A stretch of 64,000 nucleotides of DNA. Source: Streptomyces showdoensis (lineage in GTDB: Bacteria > Actinomycetota > Actinomycetes > Streptomycetales > Streptomycetaceae). The stretch lies in assembly GCF_039535475.1 (NCBI RefSeq), contig NZ_BAAAXG010000026.1, forward strand, positions 1,798,001 to 1,862,000. Reading direction: 5' to 3'. A program made the translations under genes and the position numbers. Numbering within the stretch: position 1 is the first letter of the stretch; each line of letters begins with the position of its first letter. This document shows, one piece after another, positions 26,689-35,885 of the stretch. The notes below the pieces were generated by a model. It made no database searches. It saw only the letters and a program-made list of their open reading frames with translations, and was not told the DNA's origin.

Positions 26689-26795
26689 GGCCCCGTCCGG
26701 ATCTTCCGCTCCCGGCCGATGAGTTCGCGGTCCGGCGCCGGTCATACGTACGTACGCCCCGACCGCCCCGCCGGACCCGAACACGGAGGCCCGCC

Positions 26796-27527
26796 ATGCC
26801 CGCCACCCTCACCGCCCGCCCCGACACCGACACCCCCCGCGCCGCGCGGCCGGCCCGGCGCGGGCCCGTGCTCGGCCTGGTCGTCGCGGGGCCGCTCTTC
26901 CTCGCGGCCGGTGTCGCGCAGGGGCTCTCCCGGGACGGCTTCGACTTCACGCGCAACGCCTTCAGCCAGCTCGCCCTCGGCGACGCGGGCTGGGTCCAGA
27001 CGGTGAACTTCCTCGTGACCGGCGCCCTGTTGCTCGTGGGCGCGGCCGGCCTGCGCCGCACCGCGGGCGGCACGTGGGGCCCGGTCCTGGTCGGCGTCTT
27101 CGCCCTCTCCTTCTGGGCCGCCGCGCTCTTCCCGGCCGACGCCGGGGCGGGCTTTCCCGCCGGGGCCCCCGACGCGACGACGATGAGCGGCCACGGCGCC
27201 GCCCACATGGCCGCGGGCATGGTCGGCTACCTCGCGCTGTGCGCCGCGTTCCCGGTCCTGGCCCGGCCGCTGGCCGCCCGCGGCCACCGCGGCTGGGCCC
27301 TCGCCGCCCGCCTCGCGCCGGCGGCCGTCCTGGCGGGCTTCCTGGCCTCGGCGGCCTCGGTCCTGGCCTTCACCGTCGCGGCGGGCGGCGGCCTGTGCTT
27401 CCTGGCGGCGGCGACGGCCCGGCTGGCGACCGGGACGGCGAAGGCGGCCGATACGGCGACCGGGACGGCGACGGGGACCGTGGGCGGGACGGTCTCCGCC
27501 ACGGCCCGGGTCGCGCCGACGCGCTGA
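26796..27527 (+). CDS. DUF998 membrane protein
   Basis: A 243-residue protein with about six helices and the DUF998 block DFTRNAFSQLALGDAGWVQ after the first helix. FPADAGAGFPAGAPDATTMSG and the GHGAAHM segment between helices are also typical. The C-terminal 40 residues are an Ala/Thr/Gly-rich low-complexity tail. It precedes the response regulator by three bases and may be co-transcribed. The function is unknown. Confidence 0.82.
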   Translation: MPATLTARPDTDTPRAARPARRGPVLGLVVAGPLFLAAGVAQGLSRDGFDFTRNAFSQLALGDAGWVQTVNFLVTGALLLVGAAGLRRTAGGTWGPVLVGVFALSFWAAALFPADAGAGFPAGAPDATTMSGHGAAHMAAGMVGYLALCAAFPVLARPLAARGHRGWALAARLAPAAVLAGFLASAASVLAFTVAAGGGLCFLAAATARLATGTAKAADTATGTATGTVGGTVSATARVAPTR

Positions 27528-27530
27528 CAT

Positions 27531-28298
27531 ATGGTGCGCGGTGTGCGCGTACTTCTGGTGGAAGACGATGAGCCGGTCGCCGAGTCCTTGCTCCGCGGCC
27601 TGAACCGGTACGGCTTCGCCGTCGAGTGGGTCACCACGGGTGGCGCCGCGCTGGACCACGAGGGCCCGTACGACGTCGTCCTCCTCGACCTCGGGCTGCC
27701 CGACACCGACGGCCTCGACGTGTGCAGGGCGCTGCGCGAGCGCAGCGACGTACCGATCATCGTGATCAGCGCGCGCAGCGACGAGACGGACCGGGTGGTC
27801 GGCCTGGAGCTGGGCGCCGACGACTACGTGTCCAAGCCCTTCGGGGTGCGCGAGGTCATCGCCCGGATACGGGCGGTCATGCGGCGCGCGCAGCCCCGGC
27901 CGTCGATCCCGGCGGGCGGCCAGGCGGCGGCCGTCCAGGACCGGTACGGCGCCCGGCTCACCCTGGACCGCAGGGCGGCCCGGGTGCGGCTGGACGGCGA
28001 GGAGGTCGCGCTCACGCCCAAGGAGTACGACCTGCTGGCCTTCCTCACCGAGGAACCCGGCGCGCTGATGTCGCGGGAGCAGATCATGGAAGCGGTCTGG
28101 GACGCGAACTGGTTCGGCCCGACCAAGACCCTGGACGTCCACGTGGCCGCGCTGCGGCGCAAGCTCGCCGGGGCGATCTCCATCGAGGCGGTGCGGGGGG
28201 TCGGCTTCCGGCTCGTCGTGCACGAGGGCGGGGCCGACGGCGGGCGTGAGGGCGGGAGCGAGCGCGGGCACGAGGGCCGGGGCGACGCCGCCTCATGA
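27531..28298 (+). CDS. OmpR-family response regulator
   Basis: A receiver domain (about residues 5-120) with VLLVEDDE, the phosphoacceptor Asp in VVLLDLGLPDTDG and the Lys in YVSKPFG. It is followed by a winged-helix DNA-binding domain (about 140-230) with LTPKEYDLLAFLTEEPG and TLDVHVAALRRKL. A low-complexity Gly/Glu tail follows. ATG 27531 is one of several possible starts; GTG codons nearby would shorten it slightly. The stop overlaps the histidine kinase start (ATGA), so the pair is translationally coupled. Confidence 0.93.
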   Translation: MVRGVRVLLVEDDEPVAESLLRGLNRYGFAVEWVTTGGAALDHEGPYDVVLLDLGLPDTDGLDVCRALRERSDVPIIVISARSDETDRVVGLELGADDYVSKPFGVREVIARIRAVMRRAQPRPSIPAGGQAAAVQDRYGARLTLDRRAARVRLDGEEVALTPKEYDLLAFLTEEPGALMSREQIMEAVWDANWFGPTKTLDVHVAALRRKLAGAISIEAVRGVGFRLVVHEGGADGGREGGSERGHEGRGDAAS

Positions 28299-29659
28299 TC
28301 CGTCGGCTCATCGTCAGTTACATCCTGCTCGTCGCCGTGGCGATCCTGCTGTTCACCGTGCCGGTGGCCTTCACGCTCACCGCGCAGCTGCGCAACGACA
28401 CCGAGGCGTTCGCCAAGCGCGAGGCGACGACCATGGCCCTGCTGGCCGGCAACGGCAACGCGAGCTCCTGCCGGGCGCTGGAGGAGATGGCGCGGGCGTA
28501 CGAGCGGCAGACCGGCGCCCGGGTGCGGGTGACGCCCACGGCGGCCTGCGCGACGGACCTCCCCGAGCCGGCCCCCGGCACGGCGCTGGACCGGGCCCTG
28601 GACGACGGGCGGGCGACGGCGGACTGGGGCTCGGACTTCATCTGGGGCAGCGACCTGGTGGTCACCGTCCCCGCGAAGGACGGGGACCGGATCGTCGGTG
28701 CCGTCCGCATCGTCTACCCGACCGAGAGCCTCAACCACCGGCTGTGGACGATCTGGGGCTTCCGGGCCGGCCTGGCCGTGGTGGTGCTGGGGGTGGCCGC
28801 CCTGATCGGCGCGATGGTGGCCCGCCGGCTGACCCGGCCGCTGCGCCAGCTCAACGACATGGCGAGCAAGTTCAGCGACGGCGACCTGACCGCGCGCTCC
28901 CCGGTGGAGGGCCCCGTGGAGACGCAGACCCTCGCCCGCACCCTCAACCAGGCCGGCGAGCGCCTGGACACCCTGATCGCCTCGCAGCGCAACTTCGTCG
29001 CCGACGCCTCGCACCAACTGCGCACCCCGCTGACGGCGTTGCGGCTCTCGCTGGACAACATCGCGGACGGCGTCGACGACGAGTTCGTACGGGAGGACGT
29101 GGAGCTGGCGACCGCGGAGGTGGTGCGGATGAGCCGCCTGGTCAACGGCCTGCTGGTGCTGGCGCGGGCGGAGGCGAAGGTGACGGCGGCGGAGCCGGTG
29201 CCGCTCCTGGACGTCGTGGAGGAGCGCCTCTCGGTGTGGCGGGCGGCCGCCGAGGAGCGGGCGGTCACCATCGAGTTCATCGAGACGGCGGGCGGCCGGC
29301 CGCAGGTGCTGGCCGGCCCCGGCCACCTGGAGCAGGTGTTGGACAACGTGCTCTCGAACGCGCTGGAGGTCTCACCGGACGGCGGCACCATCACCGTCCG
29401 GATCGACCCCGGGGACGCCGCGATGCGGCTCTCCGTGCTCGACCAGGGCCCCGGCATGCCGGACCAGGAGAAGTCCCGCGCCTTCGACCGCTTCTGGCGC
29501 GGTCAGGGCCTGACGGGCCGCTCGGGCTCGGGCCTGGGCCTGGCCGTCGTCAAGCAGCTGGTGACGGACGACGGCGGCACGGTGACCCTGCGGGACGCCC
29601 CGGGCGGCGGCCTGTGGGTGGTCATCACCCTTCGGGCATCTTCGAGGAGTGATGGTTGA
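28295..29659 (+). CDS. Sensor histidine kinase
   Basis: A 454-residue membrane kinase. There are two helices (about residues 5-30 and 150-175) around a 115-residue extracytoplasmic sensor, then a HAMP domain (TRPLRQLNDMASKFSDGDL). The H-box is FVADASHQLRTPLTALR with the phosphoacceptor His. The N-box is NVLSNALEVSP, and the G-boxes are LDQGPGMP and GSGLGLAVVKQL. It is the partner of the preceding response regulator. The signal is unknown. Its 3' end overlaps the convergent SnoaL-like gene by about 35 bp. Confidence 0.94.
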   Translation: MIRRLIVSYILLVAVAILLFTVPVAFTLTAQLRNDTEAFAKREATTMALLAGNGNASSCRALEEMARAYERQTGARVRVTPTAACATDLPEPAPGTALDRALDDGRATADWGSDFIWGSDLVVTVPAKDGDRIVGAVRIVYPTESLNHRLWTIWGFRAGLAVVVLGVAALIGAMVARRLTRPLRQLNDMASKFSDGDLTARSPVEGPVETQTLARTLNQAGERLDTLIASQRNFVADASHQLRTPLTALRLSLDNIADGVDDEFVREDVELATAEVVRMSRLVNGLLVLARAEAKVTAAEPVPLLDVVEERLSVWRAAAEERAVTIEFIETAGGRPQVLAGPGHLEQVLDNVLSNALEVSPDGGTITVRIDPGDAAMRLSVLDQGPGMPDQEKSRAFDRFWRGQGLTGRSGSGLGLAVVKQLVTDDGGTVTLRDAPGGGLWVVITLRASSRSDG

Positions 29660-30128
29660 CGATCTTCCACGCGCCGCCGCGCTTCTCGTACGCGTAGGTG
29701 TAGCGGGCCGCGACGGTGCTCTTCTGACCGGTCTTCGGGTCGGTGAGCGTGAACTCGTAGACGCCGGTGTCGATGGCGGAGTTCCTGTCGAGCACCTCGA
29801 CTATGGTCTCGACCTTCTTGCCGACCGGCTTCTTCTGCAGGAAGTGCTCGAAGTAGTCGACGATCTCGGCGCGGTCGGTGCGGACCTGGTTGGACACGGT
29901 GGGCAGCAGCACCCCGTCCGCGGCGTAGAGATCGGCCACCTTCTGCGGGTCACCGGTCTGCAGGGCCTTGTTCCACGTGTCGAAGAGGCCCGCGATCTGC
30001 TTCTCGGAGGGCCTGGACCCGGCCTCCGCGGGCTCGGCGGTGGCCACGACGGTACCGATGGTGCCGACGACGAGGCCGGCGGCCCCGATGACGAGGACGG
30101 CACTCCTGCTGAACGTACGACGGCTCAA
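29625..30128 (-). CDS. Exported SgcJ/EcaC-like (SnoaL-fold) protein
   Basis: A 167-residue protein. The leader SRRTFSRSAVLVIGAAGLVV starts with a twin arginine and suggests Tat or Sec export. The mature part (KQIAGLFDTWNKALQTGDPQ, VADLYAADGVLLPTVSN, and WKIVNHHSS at the end) is the DUF4440/SgcJ ketosteroid-isomerase-like fold. TTG 30128 with a GGAG site is preferred; GTG 30173 would add 15 residues. The biochemical role is unknown. Confidence 0.82.
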   Translation of the reverse strand: MSRRTFSRSAVLVIGAAGLVVGTIGTVVATAEPAEAGSRPSEKQIAGLFDTWNKALQTGDPQKVADLYAADGVLLPTVSNQVRTDRAEIVDYFEHFLQKKPVGKKVETIVEVLDRNSAIDTGVYEFTLTDPKTGQKSTVAARYTYAYEKRGGAWKIVNHHSSKMPEG

Positions 30129-30306
30129 GGCAACTCCAGGGGGAAGGGACCGACGGAACGTCCCCAGCCTCACGTCCCGTGGGCAAGCACCCGTCCAGCC
30201 CGCGTACAGCGGACGTCCAAGACCGGGCCAATAACGCCGGGTGGCCCAGGCGCTTCGCGGGGAATCGGCCTGTGGGGGAGGTCAACTGCGCACTACCGTA
30301 GGCGAG

Positions 30307-31107
30307 ATGACAACAAGATCGACTTCTCCTGACGGCCCTGCACCGGCCCCCGCCCCCGCCCCCGCCCCCGTATCCGTGTCCCTGGCCGAGGCCCCGACCC
30401 GACAGGCCCGCAACTCCGCCGCCCTCTGGACCGCGACCGGCCGCAGCCGGGGGCACGAGGTCGTCCGGCGCCGCGGGTTCGTCGCGGTCGAGGGCGATGA
30501 GCGGGCCGGGACGCGGGTCCTGGTCCAGGAGCCCGACCTGGACCCGGGCGAGCTGGCCGAGCTGGGCGAGCTGGTCCGCCGGGCCGCGGGCCCGGTGAAC
30601 GCCGAGGACCCGTTCGGCGCGACCGACCTGAGCCACCTGGGCATGCGGAGCTGGCAGATGCCGGTGATGCTGCGCACCCCGGGGCCCGTCGCCGAACCGG
30701 CGCTGGAGGTGATCCGGGTGCGGCGGCCCGAGGACCTCCGGGCGGCCGAGCGGATCGTGATCGCGGGCTTCGAGCTGACCGGCTTCGAGCCCTACCGCCC
30801 CGGCGAGCTCTTCCCGGCGGCCCTGATCGGGGAGCCGGGCGTGGACGTCTTCGTCGCCCTGCACGAGGGCGTGGCCGCGGGGGCCTGCGTCAGCGTCGTG
30901 GACGACGGCGTCGGCAGCCACTACTGGGTCGGCACCTCGCCGGACTTCCGCTCCCGCGGCGTGGGCCGGGCCGTCATGCTCGGCGCCCTCGCCCACCTGG
31001 CGGACCTGCCGGTCACGCTCACCGCGTCGAAGCTGGGCAGGCCGCTGTACGAGTCCCTGGGCTACGCCGTCGCGGCCCCCGCGACCTGGTGGGCCGCCAC
31101 CTCCTGA
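30307..31107 (+). CDS. GNAT-family N-acetyltransferase
   Basis: A 266-residue protein. The N-terminus has an Ala-Pro repeat (residues 11-21) and a divergent first GNAT-like half. The C-terminal half has YWVGTSPDFRSRGVGRAVMLGAL, the acetyl-CoA binding R-x-x-G-x-G/A segment. ATG 30307 is chosen because conserved sequence begins soon after. The acceptor substrate is unknown. Confidence 0.85.
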   Translation: MTTRSTSPDGPAPAPAPAPAPVSVSLAEAPTRQARNSAALWTATGRSRGHEVVRRRGFVAVEGDERAGTRVLVQEPDLDPGELAELGELVRRAAGPVNAEDPFGATDLSHLGMRSWQMPVMLRTPGPVAEPALEVIRVRRPEDLRAAERIVIAGFELTGFEPYRPGELFPAALIGEPGVDVFVALHEGVAAGACVSVVDDGVGSHYWVGTSPDFRSRGVGRAVMLGALAHLADLPVTLTASKLGRPLYESLGYAVAAPATWWAATS

Positions 31108-31271
31108 GGTCCGGGGCTGGACGTAGCCCCAGGCCGCTGACCTGGGGCTGCGTCCAGGCGCGAGCCCGGGCCGTAAGCTGGCGGTCCGGCGGTACGCACT
31201 TCCCACACCCGCGGTGACCCTTGCCGACCGCTCCGAAGGGCACTCACGTCACCTCACCACCGGGAGAACCC

Positions 31272-31487
31272 GTGACCGACAGCAAGAACATCAACAACCC
31301 CGTGGGCCAGGGCGGCGGCCAGCGCAAGCGGCAGTCCCGCGCCGAACGGCAGAACAACGGCCCGCACCGCAACCTCGACCGCCGGGGCGCCGCCGAGCAG
31401 AAGGCGGAACTGGTCCGCAAGATGCGCGAGAAGGCCCGCGCGGCCGAGGAGGCCGCGCAGACGGACGACGGCTCCGCGCAGAGCTGA
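31272..31487 (+). CDS. DUF6243 small basic protein
   Basis: A 71-residue basic, probably largely disordered protein. NNPVGQGGGQRKRQSRAERQ is the conserved core, followed by an Arg/Glu/Lys helix (AEQKAELVRKMREKARAAEE). GTG 31272 with GGGAG upstream is the start; the longer ATG 31221 frame lacks a good ribosome-binding site. The family is confined to streptomycetes and has no known function. Confidence 0.75.
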   Translation: MTDSKNINNPVGQGGGQRKRQSRAERQNNGPHRNLDRRGAAEQKAELVRKMREKARAAEEAAQTDDGSAQS

Positions 31488-31577
31488 CCCTCGGCCGGCG
31501 CGGGGCAGGGCCGGCCCGGACCGGTCCGGCGGCTCGTCGGCGCGTGAAGCCCGCGCACGATGGGGCGTGACGGCTCC

Positions 31578-32393
31578 TCAGGACTCGTGCTGCCGCCGTA
31601 GCGCGTCGGCGAGGGTCAGGAAGACGGGCAGGTCGGGGAAGCCGGGAGCCGCGAGCGTCATCCACGGCTTGCGCTCGCCGCGACGGCGGATCTCCACGCG
31701 GCCCTGCTTCACCTCGATCCGCTCCACCTCCCGCCAGCCGATCCGGCGGCTGCCCTGCCCGACGCCGGAGACGTCGATGTCGACCGCGCCGAAGCCGATC
31801 CGTTCCCCGGCTTCCAGCCGGGCGGCGTCCCGCGGCACCCGCGCGCGGCTGAACGCGTCGACGAGCCCCTCGGCGAACGGGACGATCCCGCTGAACTCGT
31901 CCCCCACCACGATCTCGGCACCGTCCTCGGACGTCACCGTCAGCCGGTGCGTGGTGGCGCTGGTGACCCCGTTGGTCACCTTGACGTCCTGCCGGGTGAC
32001 GGAGGCGATCTCGTCCCAGGTGTACGCCGACGTCCCCCCGCGGTCGACGTGCCAGAGGGCGCCGTGCTCGTACCAGGCCACCCAGATTTGGGGCGGCCGG
32101 GGACGGAACAGCCAGGCGAAGAGGACGTACCCGACGAACCCCAGCGGGATCGCCGCGAGGACGAGCAGGGGAAGCGAGTAGTACCAGGCGCCCTGCTCCC
32201 GCTGGTCCTCGATCGCGTACGACAGGGCCAGCCACCCCAGGAACGCGCCGAGCACGCCCACGGGCAGCACGCCACCCCACGGGAAGCGCTTCGGTTCGTT
32301 CTGCACCAGCCCCTTGCGGGCCCCCAGTCCGTGCTCCCGCGCCACGACGCGTAACGCGTCCGGGACCCGTGCGGTACCGCGCTCCGACGCCAT
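31578..32393 (-). CDS. DUF6585 membrane-anchored protein
   Basis: A 271-residue protein with two adjacent helices near residues 40-110 (GVLPVGVLGAFLGWLALSYAI, then YSLPLLVLAAIPLGFVGYVLF, each with a few differences at the ends). A soluble PH-like C-terminal domain follows: WYEHGALWHVDRGGTSAYTW and the DEIASVTRQ block. ATG 32393 gives MASERGTARVPDALR. The family is known in streptomycetes only by sequence. Confidence 0.75.
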   Translation of the reverse strand: MASERGTARVPDALRVVAREHGLGARKGLVQNEPKRFPWGGVLPVGVLGAFLGWLALSYAIEDQREQGAWYYSLPLLVLAAIPLGFVGYVLFAWLFRPRPPQIWVAWYEHGALWHVDRGGTSAYTWDEIASVTRQDVKVTNGVTSATTHRLTVTSEDGAEIVVGDEFSGIVPFAEGLVDAFSRARVPRDAARLEAGERIGFGAVDIDVSGVGQGSRRIGWREVERIEVKQGRVEIRRRGERKPWMTLAAPGFPDLPVFLTLADALRRQHES

Positions 32394-32651
32394 CCAAGCC
32401 TCCCCCACCCGGAAACCAGGGCGCCAGTATGAAGGTCCGGCGCCCGCGTGCGGTAGGCCGTCGCCGACCCGGGGCCGAGGGTTCCGCGAGGCGAGGCCCG
32501 GGGGCCGGTGCGGCTGGACGGGTGTAGTTCGGCACCTGCCCCGGCGCTGTGCGCCGGGTGTGCCGGGTCGCCGGATTACATGGGCCTGCGCCTCGGCGCG
32601 GGGCGTGCCGGTGCCCTTCGCGGTCCCGGACCCGACGACTGGAAGAGCACC

Positions 32652-33926
32652 ATGGCAGAGCGCCACCCTCGCAACCGCACCGGCCGCCGCCCGCTACGTC
32701 GCGGGCTCGCCGCCGCCGTGCTCGCGGTCGGCCTGCTGACGGCTTCGACGCCACCCGGATACGGCCTCGGCGAGGCCGCGCCGGTGCCCGGACCCCGGTT
32801 CACGCCGCTGACGGCGGCCGTGATGACCGAACCGGCGCCGTTCGACGCCACGGACGGCACGACGCACCTCTCGTACGAACTGCTCACCACGAACGCGCTG
32901 CCCAGCAGCGCACGGGTGCGGCTGGACCGTGTCGAGGTCCGGGACGCCCGCACCCACCGGGTGGTGGGCTCGCTGAGCGGGCAGGCGCTGGCCGATGCCG
33001 CCAACCCGGTGGGCGACCCACTGCCGGGTGCGGACGGGTACACGCCGGCGCCGCCGGGGCCGACGCCGACCGTGATCCCGGGCTCCCAGCAGTGGGTCGT
33101 CTGGATCGACCTGGCCCTCGACCGCGGCCGGCGGGTGCCCGAGCTCCTCGAGCACCACCTCACCGGCGCCGTCCTCACGGCCTCCGGCCCCTCCCCGTTC
33201 GAGGAGACGGTTCAGGTCACTCCGACCGACCGCACCGCGCCGATGGACCTGAACGCGCCGGTCCGCCCCGGCACCTGGTACTCCAGCGAGTCGTGCTGCG
33301 GCAACACCCACCACCGCCGCGGCCTCGGCCCGATCGACGGACGCCTCTACGTCCCGCAGCGCTTCGCGATCGACTGGTACCGGGTCGGTGAGCGGGGGCG
33401 GACCTGGGAAGGCGACCCCGCGCGGCTCACCAGCTACCTGAGCTACCGGCAGCCCGTCGTGGCGGCGGCCGGCGGCAGGGTGGTGGAGGTCCAGGACGGG
33501 ATCCCGGACAACACGCCGCCCGTCACGCCGCCGGTCCCCCCGATCGAGGAGACCGTCGGCAACCACGTCACCGTGGAGGTCGGCCCGGGCCGCTACCTCC
33601 TCTACGCGCACCTGAAGCCCGGTTCGCTCAGGGTCCGGGAGGGCGACCACGTCGCACCCGGCCGGGTCCTCGGGCTGATCGGCAACAGCGGCAACTCGAC
33701 CACGCCGCACCTGCACTTCCAGGTGATGACCACGCCCGAGTTCTTCCCGACCGACAGCCCCCCGTTCACCTTCCGGAGGTTCCGCGTCGTCGGACACGTC
33801 GACCCCCGGATCTGGGACGACAACCTGGGCCTGCAGCCCACCGGCGTCCTCCCGATCACGCCTTCCCCGTACGACGGACCCCACCGTGCGCGCTACCCGC
33901 TCGACCGCGAGGTCCTGGAGTTCTGA
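32652..33926 (+). CDS. Secreted M23-family metallopeptidase
   Basis: A 424-residue protein with a Sec signal (RRGLAAAVLAVGLLTAS). A beta-rich N-terminal domain of about 220 residues follows. The M23 (lysostaphin-like) domain near the C-terminus includes VVAAAGGRVVEVQDG, YLLYAHLKPGS, GLIGNSGNST and the zinc ligand pair HLHF. Such enzymes cut peptidoglycan cross-links or act as inactive regulators. The HxH is intact, so activity is plausible. Confidence 0.88.
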   Translation: MAERHPRNRTGRRPLRRGLAAAVLAVGLLTASTPPGYGLGEAAPVPGPRFTPLTAAVMTEPAPFDATDGTTHLSYELLTTNALPSSARVRLDRVEVRDARTHRVVGSLSGQALADAANPVGDPLPGADGYTPAPPGPTPTVIPGSQQWVVWIDLALDRGRRVPELLEHHLTGAVLTASGPSPFEETVQVTPTDRTAPMDLNAPVRPGTWYSSESCCGNTHHRRGLGPIDGRLYVPQRFAIDWYRVGERGRTWEGDPARLTSYLSYRQPVVAAAGGRVVEVQDGIPDNTPPVTPPVPPIEETVGNHVTVEVGPGRYLLYAHLKPGSLRVREGDHVAPGRVLGLIGNSGNSTTPHLHFQVMTTPEFFPTDSPPFTFRRFRVVGHVDPRIWDDNLGLQPTGVLPITPSPYDGPHRARYPLDREVLEF

Positions 33927-34031
33927 CCGCCCGCGGCCGCCCCAGCGGTGCGCGAGCCCGAAGAGAACGGACGCCGAGGGGGGAGGCGGACTGTCCGGGG
34001 CCGCTCGGCGGTACCGGCCGGCCCGCTCGAC

Positions 34032-34370
34032 TCAGTCCGAGGGCGGCGTGGAGGAGGATTCGGCGGCGCGGCGGTACTCGGCGTTGATGCGCTGGGCTTC
34101 CTCGAGCTGGTCTTCGAGGATGATGATGCGGCAGGCAGCCTCGATGGGGGTGCCCTGGTCGACCAGCTCCCGGGCGCGGGCCGCGATGCGCAGCTGGTAG
34201 CGGGAGTAGCGGCGGTGGCCGCCTGCGGAGCGGAGCGGAGTGATGAGGCGCGCTTCGCCGAGTGCGCGCAGGAATCCCTGGGTGGTGCCGATCATCTCGG
34301 CGGCCCGACCCATCGTGTAGGCCGGGTAGTCGTCGTCGTCGAGACGGTCGTAGGAGTTGTCTGCTGTCAC
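34032..34370 (-). CDS. MerR-like HTH regulator, copy 1
   Basis: A 112-residue regulator. The MerR-type HTH runs from YTMGRAAEMIGTTQGFLRAL through ITPLRSAGGHRRYSRYQLR, followed by a helix (AARARELVDQGTPIEAACRI) and a coiled-coil-like end. There is no effector domain. GTG 34370 has GGAGAGG upstream. It is a close paralogue of the gene at 40977-41315; both have the same long conserved upstream region and hairpin. It lies next to cold-shock genes. Confidence 0.88.
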   Translation of the reverse strand: MTADNSYDRLDDDDYPAYTMGRAAEMIGTTQGFLRALGEARLITPLRSAGGHRRYSRYQLRIAARARELVDQGTPIEAACRIIILEDQLEEAQRINAEYRRAAESSSTPPSD

Positions 34371-34396
34371 TTGCACCTCTCCGATGAACGCGTGGA

Positions 34397-34429
34397 GGGG
34401 CCCTGGTGCCGTACTGACACCAGGGCCCC
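34397..34429 (-). promoter_or_regulatory. Leader hairpin of MerR copy 1
   Basis: A perfect 12-bp inverted repeat (34397-34408 and 34418-34429, GGGGCCCTGGTG arms) lies just upstream of the MerR ribosome-binding site. The same hairpin with one changed pair lies before copy 2. There is no T-run, so a translational or processing role is more likely than termination. Confidence 0.6.
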
Positions 34430-34439
34430 GAGGAACTAC

Positions 34440-34960
34440 TACACCATCTGCCGGTACCGGTACTGCACCGGCCTTGTGTTTCCGTGCGCCCGATCGAGAA
34501 ACTGTCGGGCATCCGGGGATCGCGGTTGCTTGACCGGAGACCACCTCACTATCGATGTCCTGCGGTACCCGGGCTCAAGGCTTACGCCCGGGCGATCCTG
34601 ATGGCGTTCGGTCCCTCCGTTCTTCCCTCGGCGTTCGACTCTTTCCAGCGGGCGTCCTGCTGGTCCCGCTCTCCTGCGTACTGCACTCGCGGGCCCGCGA
34701 TCTCCATGAAGCGGTCCCGTTCGCGGCGGCCCCTGATCACTGCGGGCCACCCGGTCCGGTCGCCAGTCCCGTCGCCATCCTCCAACGATCCCGGCTTCGG
34801 AACTCCGCTACCGCACCGTCCTGCCAACTGCACCTGCGGGTACTGCTGCCCGGCAGTTCATCTCTGCCGAGCCTTCTTGTCTCGCTCGGTTACGAGAAAA
34901 ACCGTACTCGCGGGACACAGGGATGTCTACTCTGGCCGACATAGATTTTCACGCACGGCG
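34440..34960 (-). promoter_or_regulatory. Long conserved leader or control region, copy 1
   Basis: About 520 bp without a convincing gene. It aligns by eye with 41390-42140. A block of about 55 bases is identical (TCGCGGTTGCTTGACCGG and onward), a second block contains GGCGGCCCCTGATCACTGCG, and the outer edge ATGTCTACTCTGGCC is shared. Because it lies upstream of both MerR paralogues it is read as their leader or promoter region. Small plus-strand ORFs across it are not conserved in frame throughout. Confidence 0.55.
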
Positions 34961-35009
34961 GGGGAAGGGAGTCCTTCGTGACCGGTCCGGGCCGTGGCGC
35001 GCCGCCCGG

Positions 35010-35321
35010 TCAGGCGACGGCCGGCGAGCCGAGCAGCGTGGATGCCTGCTGGACCGGGGTGAGGCCGGGAGCGGGGGCTCCGGCCTCGTGGGGCCCGCGG
35101 CAGGTGAAGCCGAGCCGGGCCATGGCCCTCAGGACCTCGCCGGCGCTGAAGTCGCGGCGGTCCTGGCGGGTGATGACCTGGCCGACCTGCATGGCGGGGT
35201 AGGCGCGGCGGCCGATGATCACGGATGCGCCGGTGACCGGCTCGGGCTTGACGCCCTTCATGGACTCCAGGACGCCGCCCTTGGTCAGGTCGAACGGGTA
35301 CCGGGCGATGACACAACGCAT
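35010..35321 (-). CDS. SCO5918-family protein
   Basis: A 103-residue protein beginning MRCVIARYPFDLTKGGVL, with VTGASVIIGRRAYPAMQVGQ and VITRQDRRDFSAGEVLRAM, the conserved streptomycete block. The last 20 residues are variable. It lies downstream of the CBS-like and DEAD-box helicase genes on the same strand, as in other streptomycete cold-shock loci. The function is unknown. Confidence 0.8.
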   Translation of the reverse strand: MRCVIARYPFDLTKGGVLESMKGVKPEPVTGASVIIGRRAYPAMQVGQVITRQDRRDFSAGEVLRAMARLGFTCRGPHEAGAPAPGLTPVQQASTLLGSPAVA

Positions 35322-35392
35322 GCTGCCTCACAGGGAGAAGGGGGAGAAGAGGGAGGAGGAGCGGGAGAGGGGACCGGCTGAGGGAGGTCGGT

Positions 35393-35806
35393 TCAGACGG
35401 GGGCGAGGACGACCGGAGCGCGGCCCTGGCCGGCCGACGCGGGCGGGGTGCCGCTCCGGCCGTTTCCCGTCGGCTGTCCGGCGGAGGCCGTCGGGGTGTG
35501 GGGCGCCGGGGACGGCCCGCGGTCGCCGGGGATGTCGCGCAGCCGGATGCGATCCGTGTACGCGCTGCTGTCACGGACGGTGGCGAGCTGGGCCCGGGTG
35601 ACGAGCCGGGTGCACAGGCCGTCGTCGTCACAGATGAGCAGATGCTCCGTGCGGGCACTGATCACGACGGACAGGGCCACTTCCACGGTCATGTCGTCAC
35701 CGACCCGCGGTGCGGCCGTGTCCGTGGCGCAGTCCGCCCTCCTGTCCGCCTCCCTGTCCGCGGGGGTGGCGTCCACCGGGTGGGACCGCGTCTGAACGAG
35801 CGTCAC
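35393..35806 (-). CDS. CBS-like small protein
   Basis: A 137-residue protein with one CBS-like half (VGDDMTVEVALSVVISARTE, then HLLICDDDGLCTRLVTRAQ). The N- and C-terminal parts are low-complexity. A single CBS motif would need dimerisation to bind a nucleotide. It sits between the DEAD-box helicase and the SCO5918-like gene and is probably in the same transcript. Confidence 0.65.
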   Translation of the reverse strand: MTLVQTRSHPVDATPADREADRRADCATDTAAPRVGDDMTVEVALSVVISARTEHLLICDDDGLCTRLVTRAQLATVRDSSAYTDRIRLRDIPGDRGPSPAPHTPTASAGQPTGNGRSGTPPASAGQGRAPVVLAPV

Positions 35807-35885
35807 AATGCCTCCTGCGGAGAGGGGTCGGTTACCTGATCACGTGGTGCGCGGACCGCCGGGACGGTCGTGGACCGCCGTCGAC

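Noticed and set aside
34555..34944. Plus-strand ORF across leader copy 1 that resembles the ORF at 41501-41875 at its start
   Set aside because: The first 30 codons align but the frames diverge afterwards, whereas the DNA stays similar. That pattern fits conserved non-coding DNA better than a protein.
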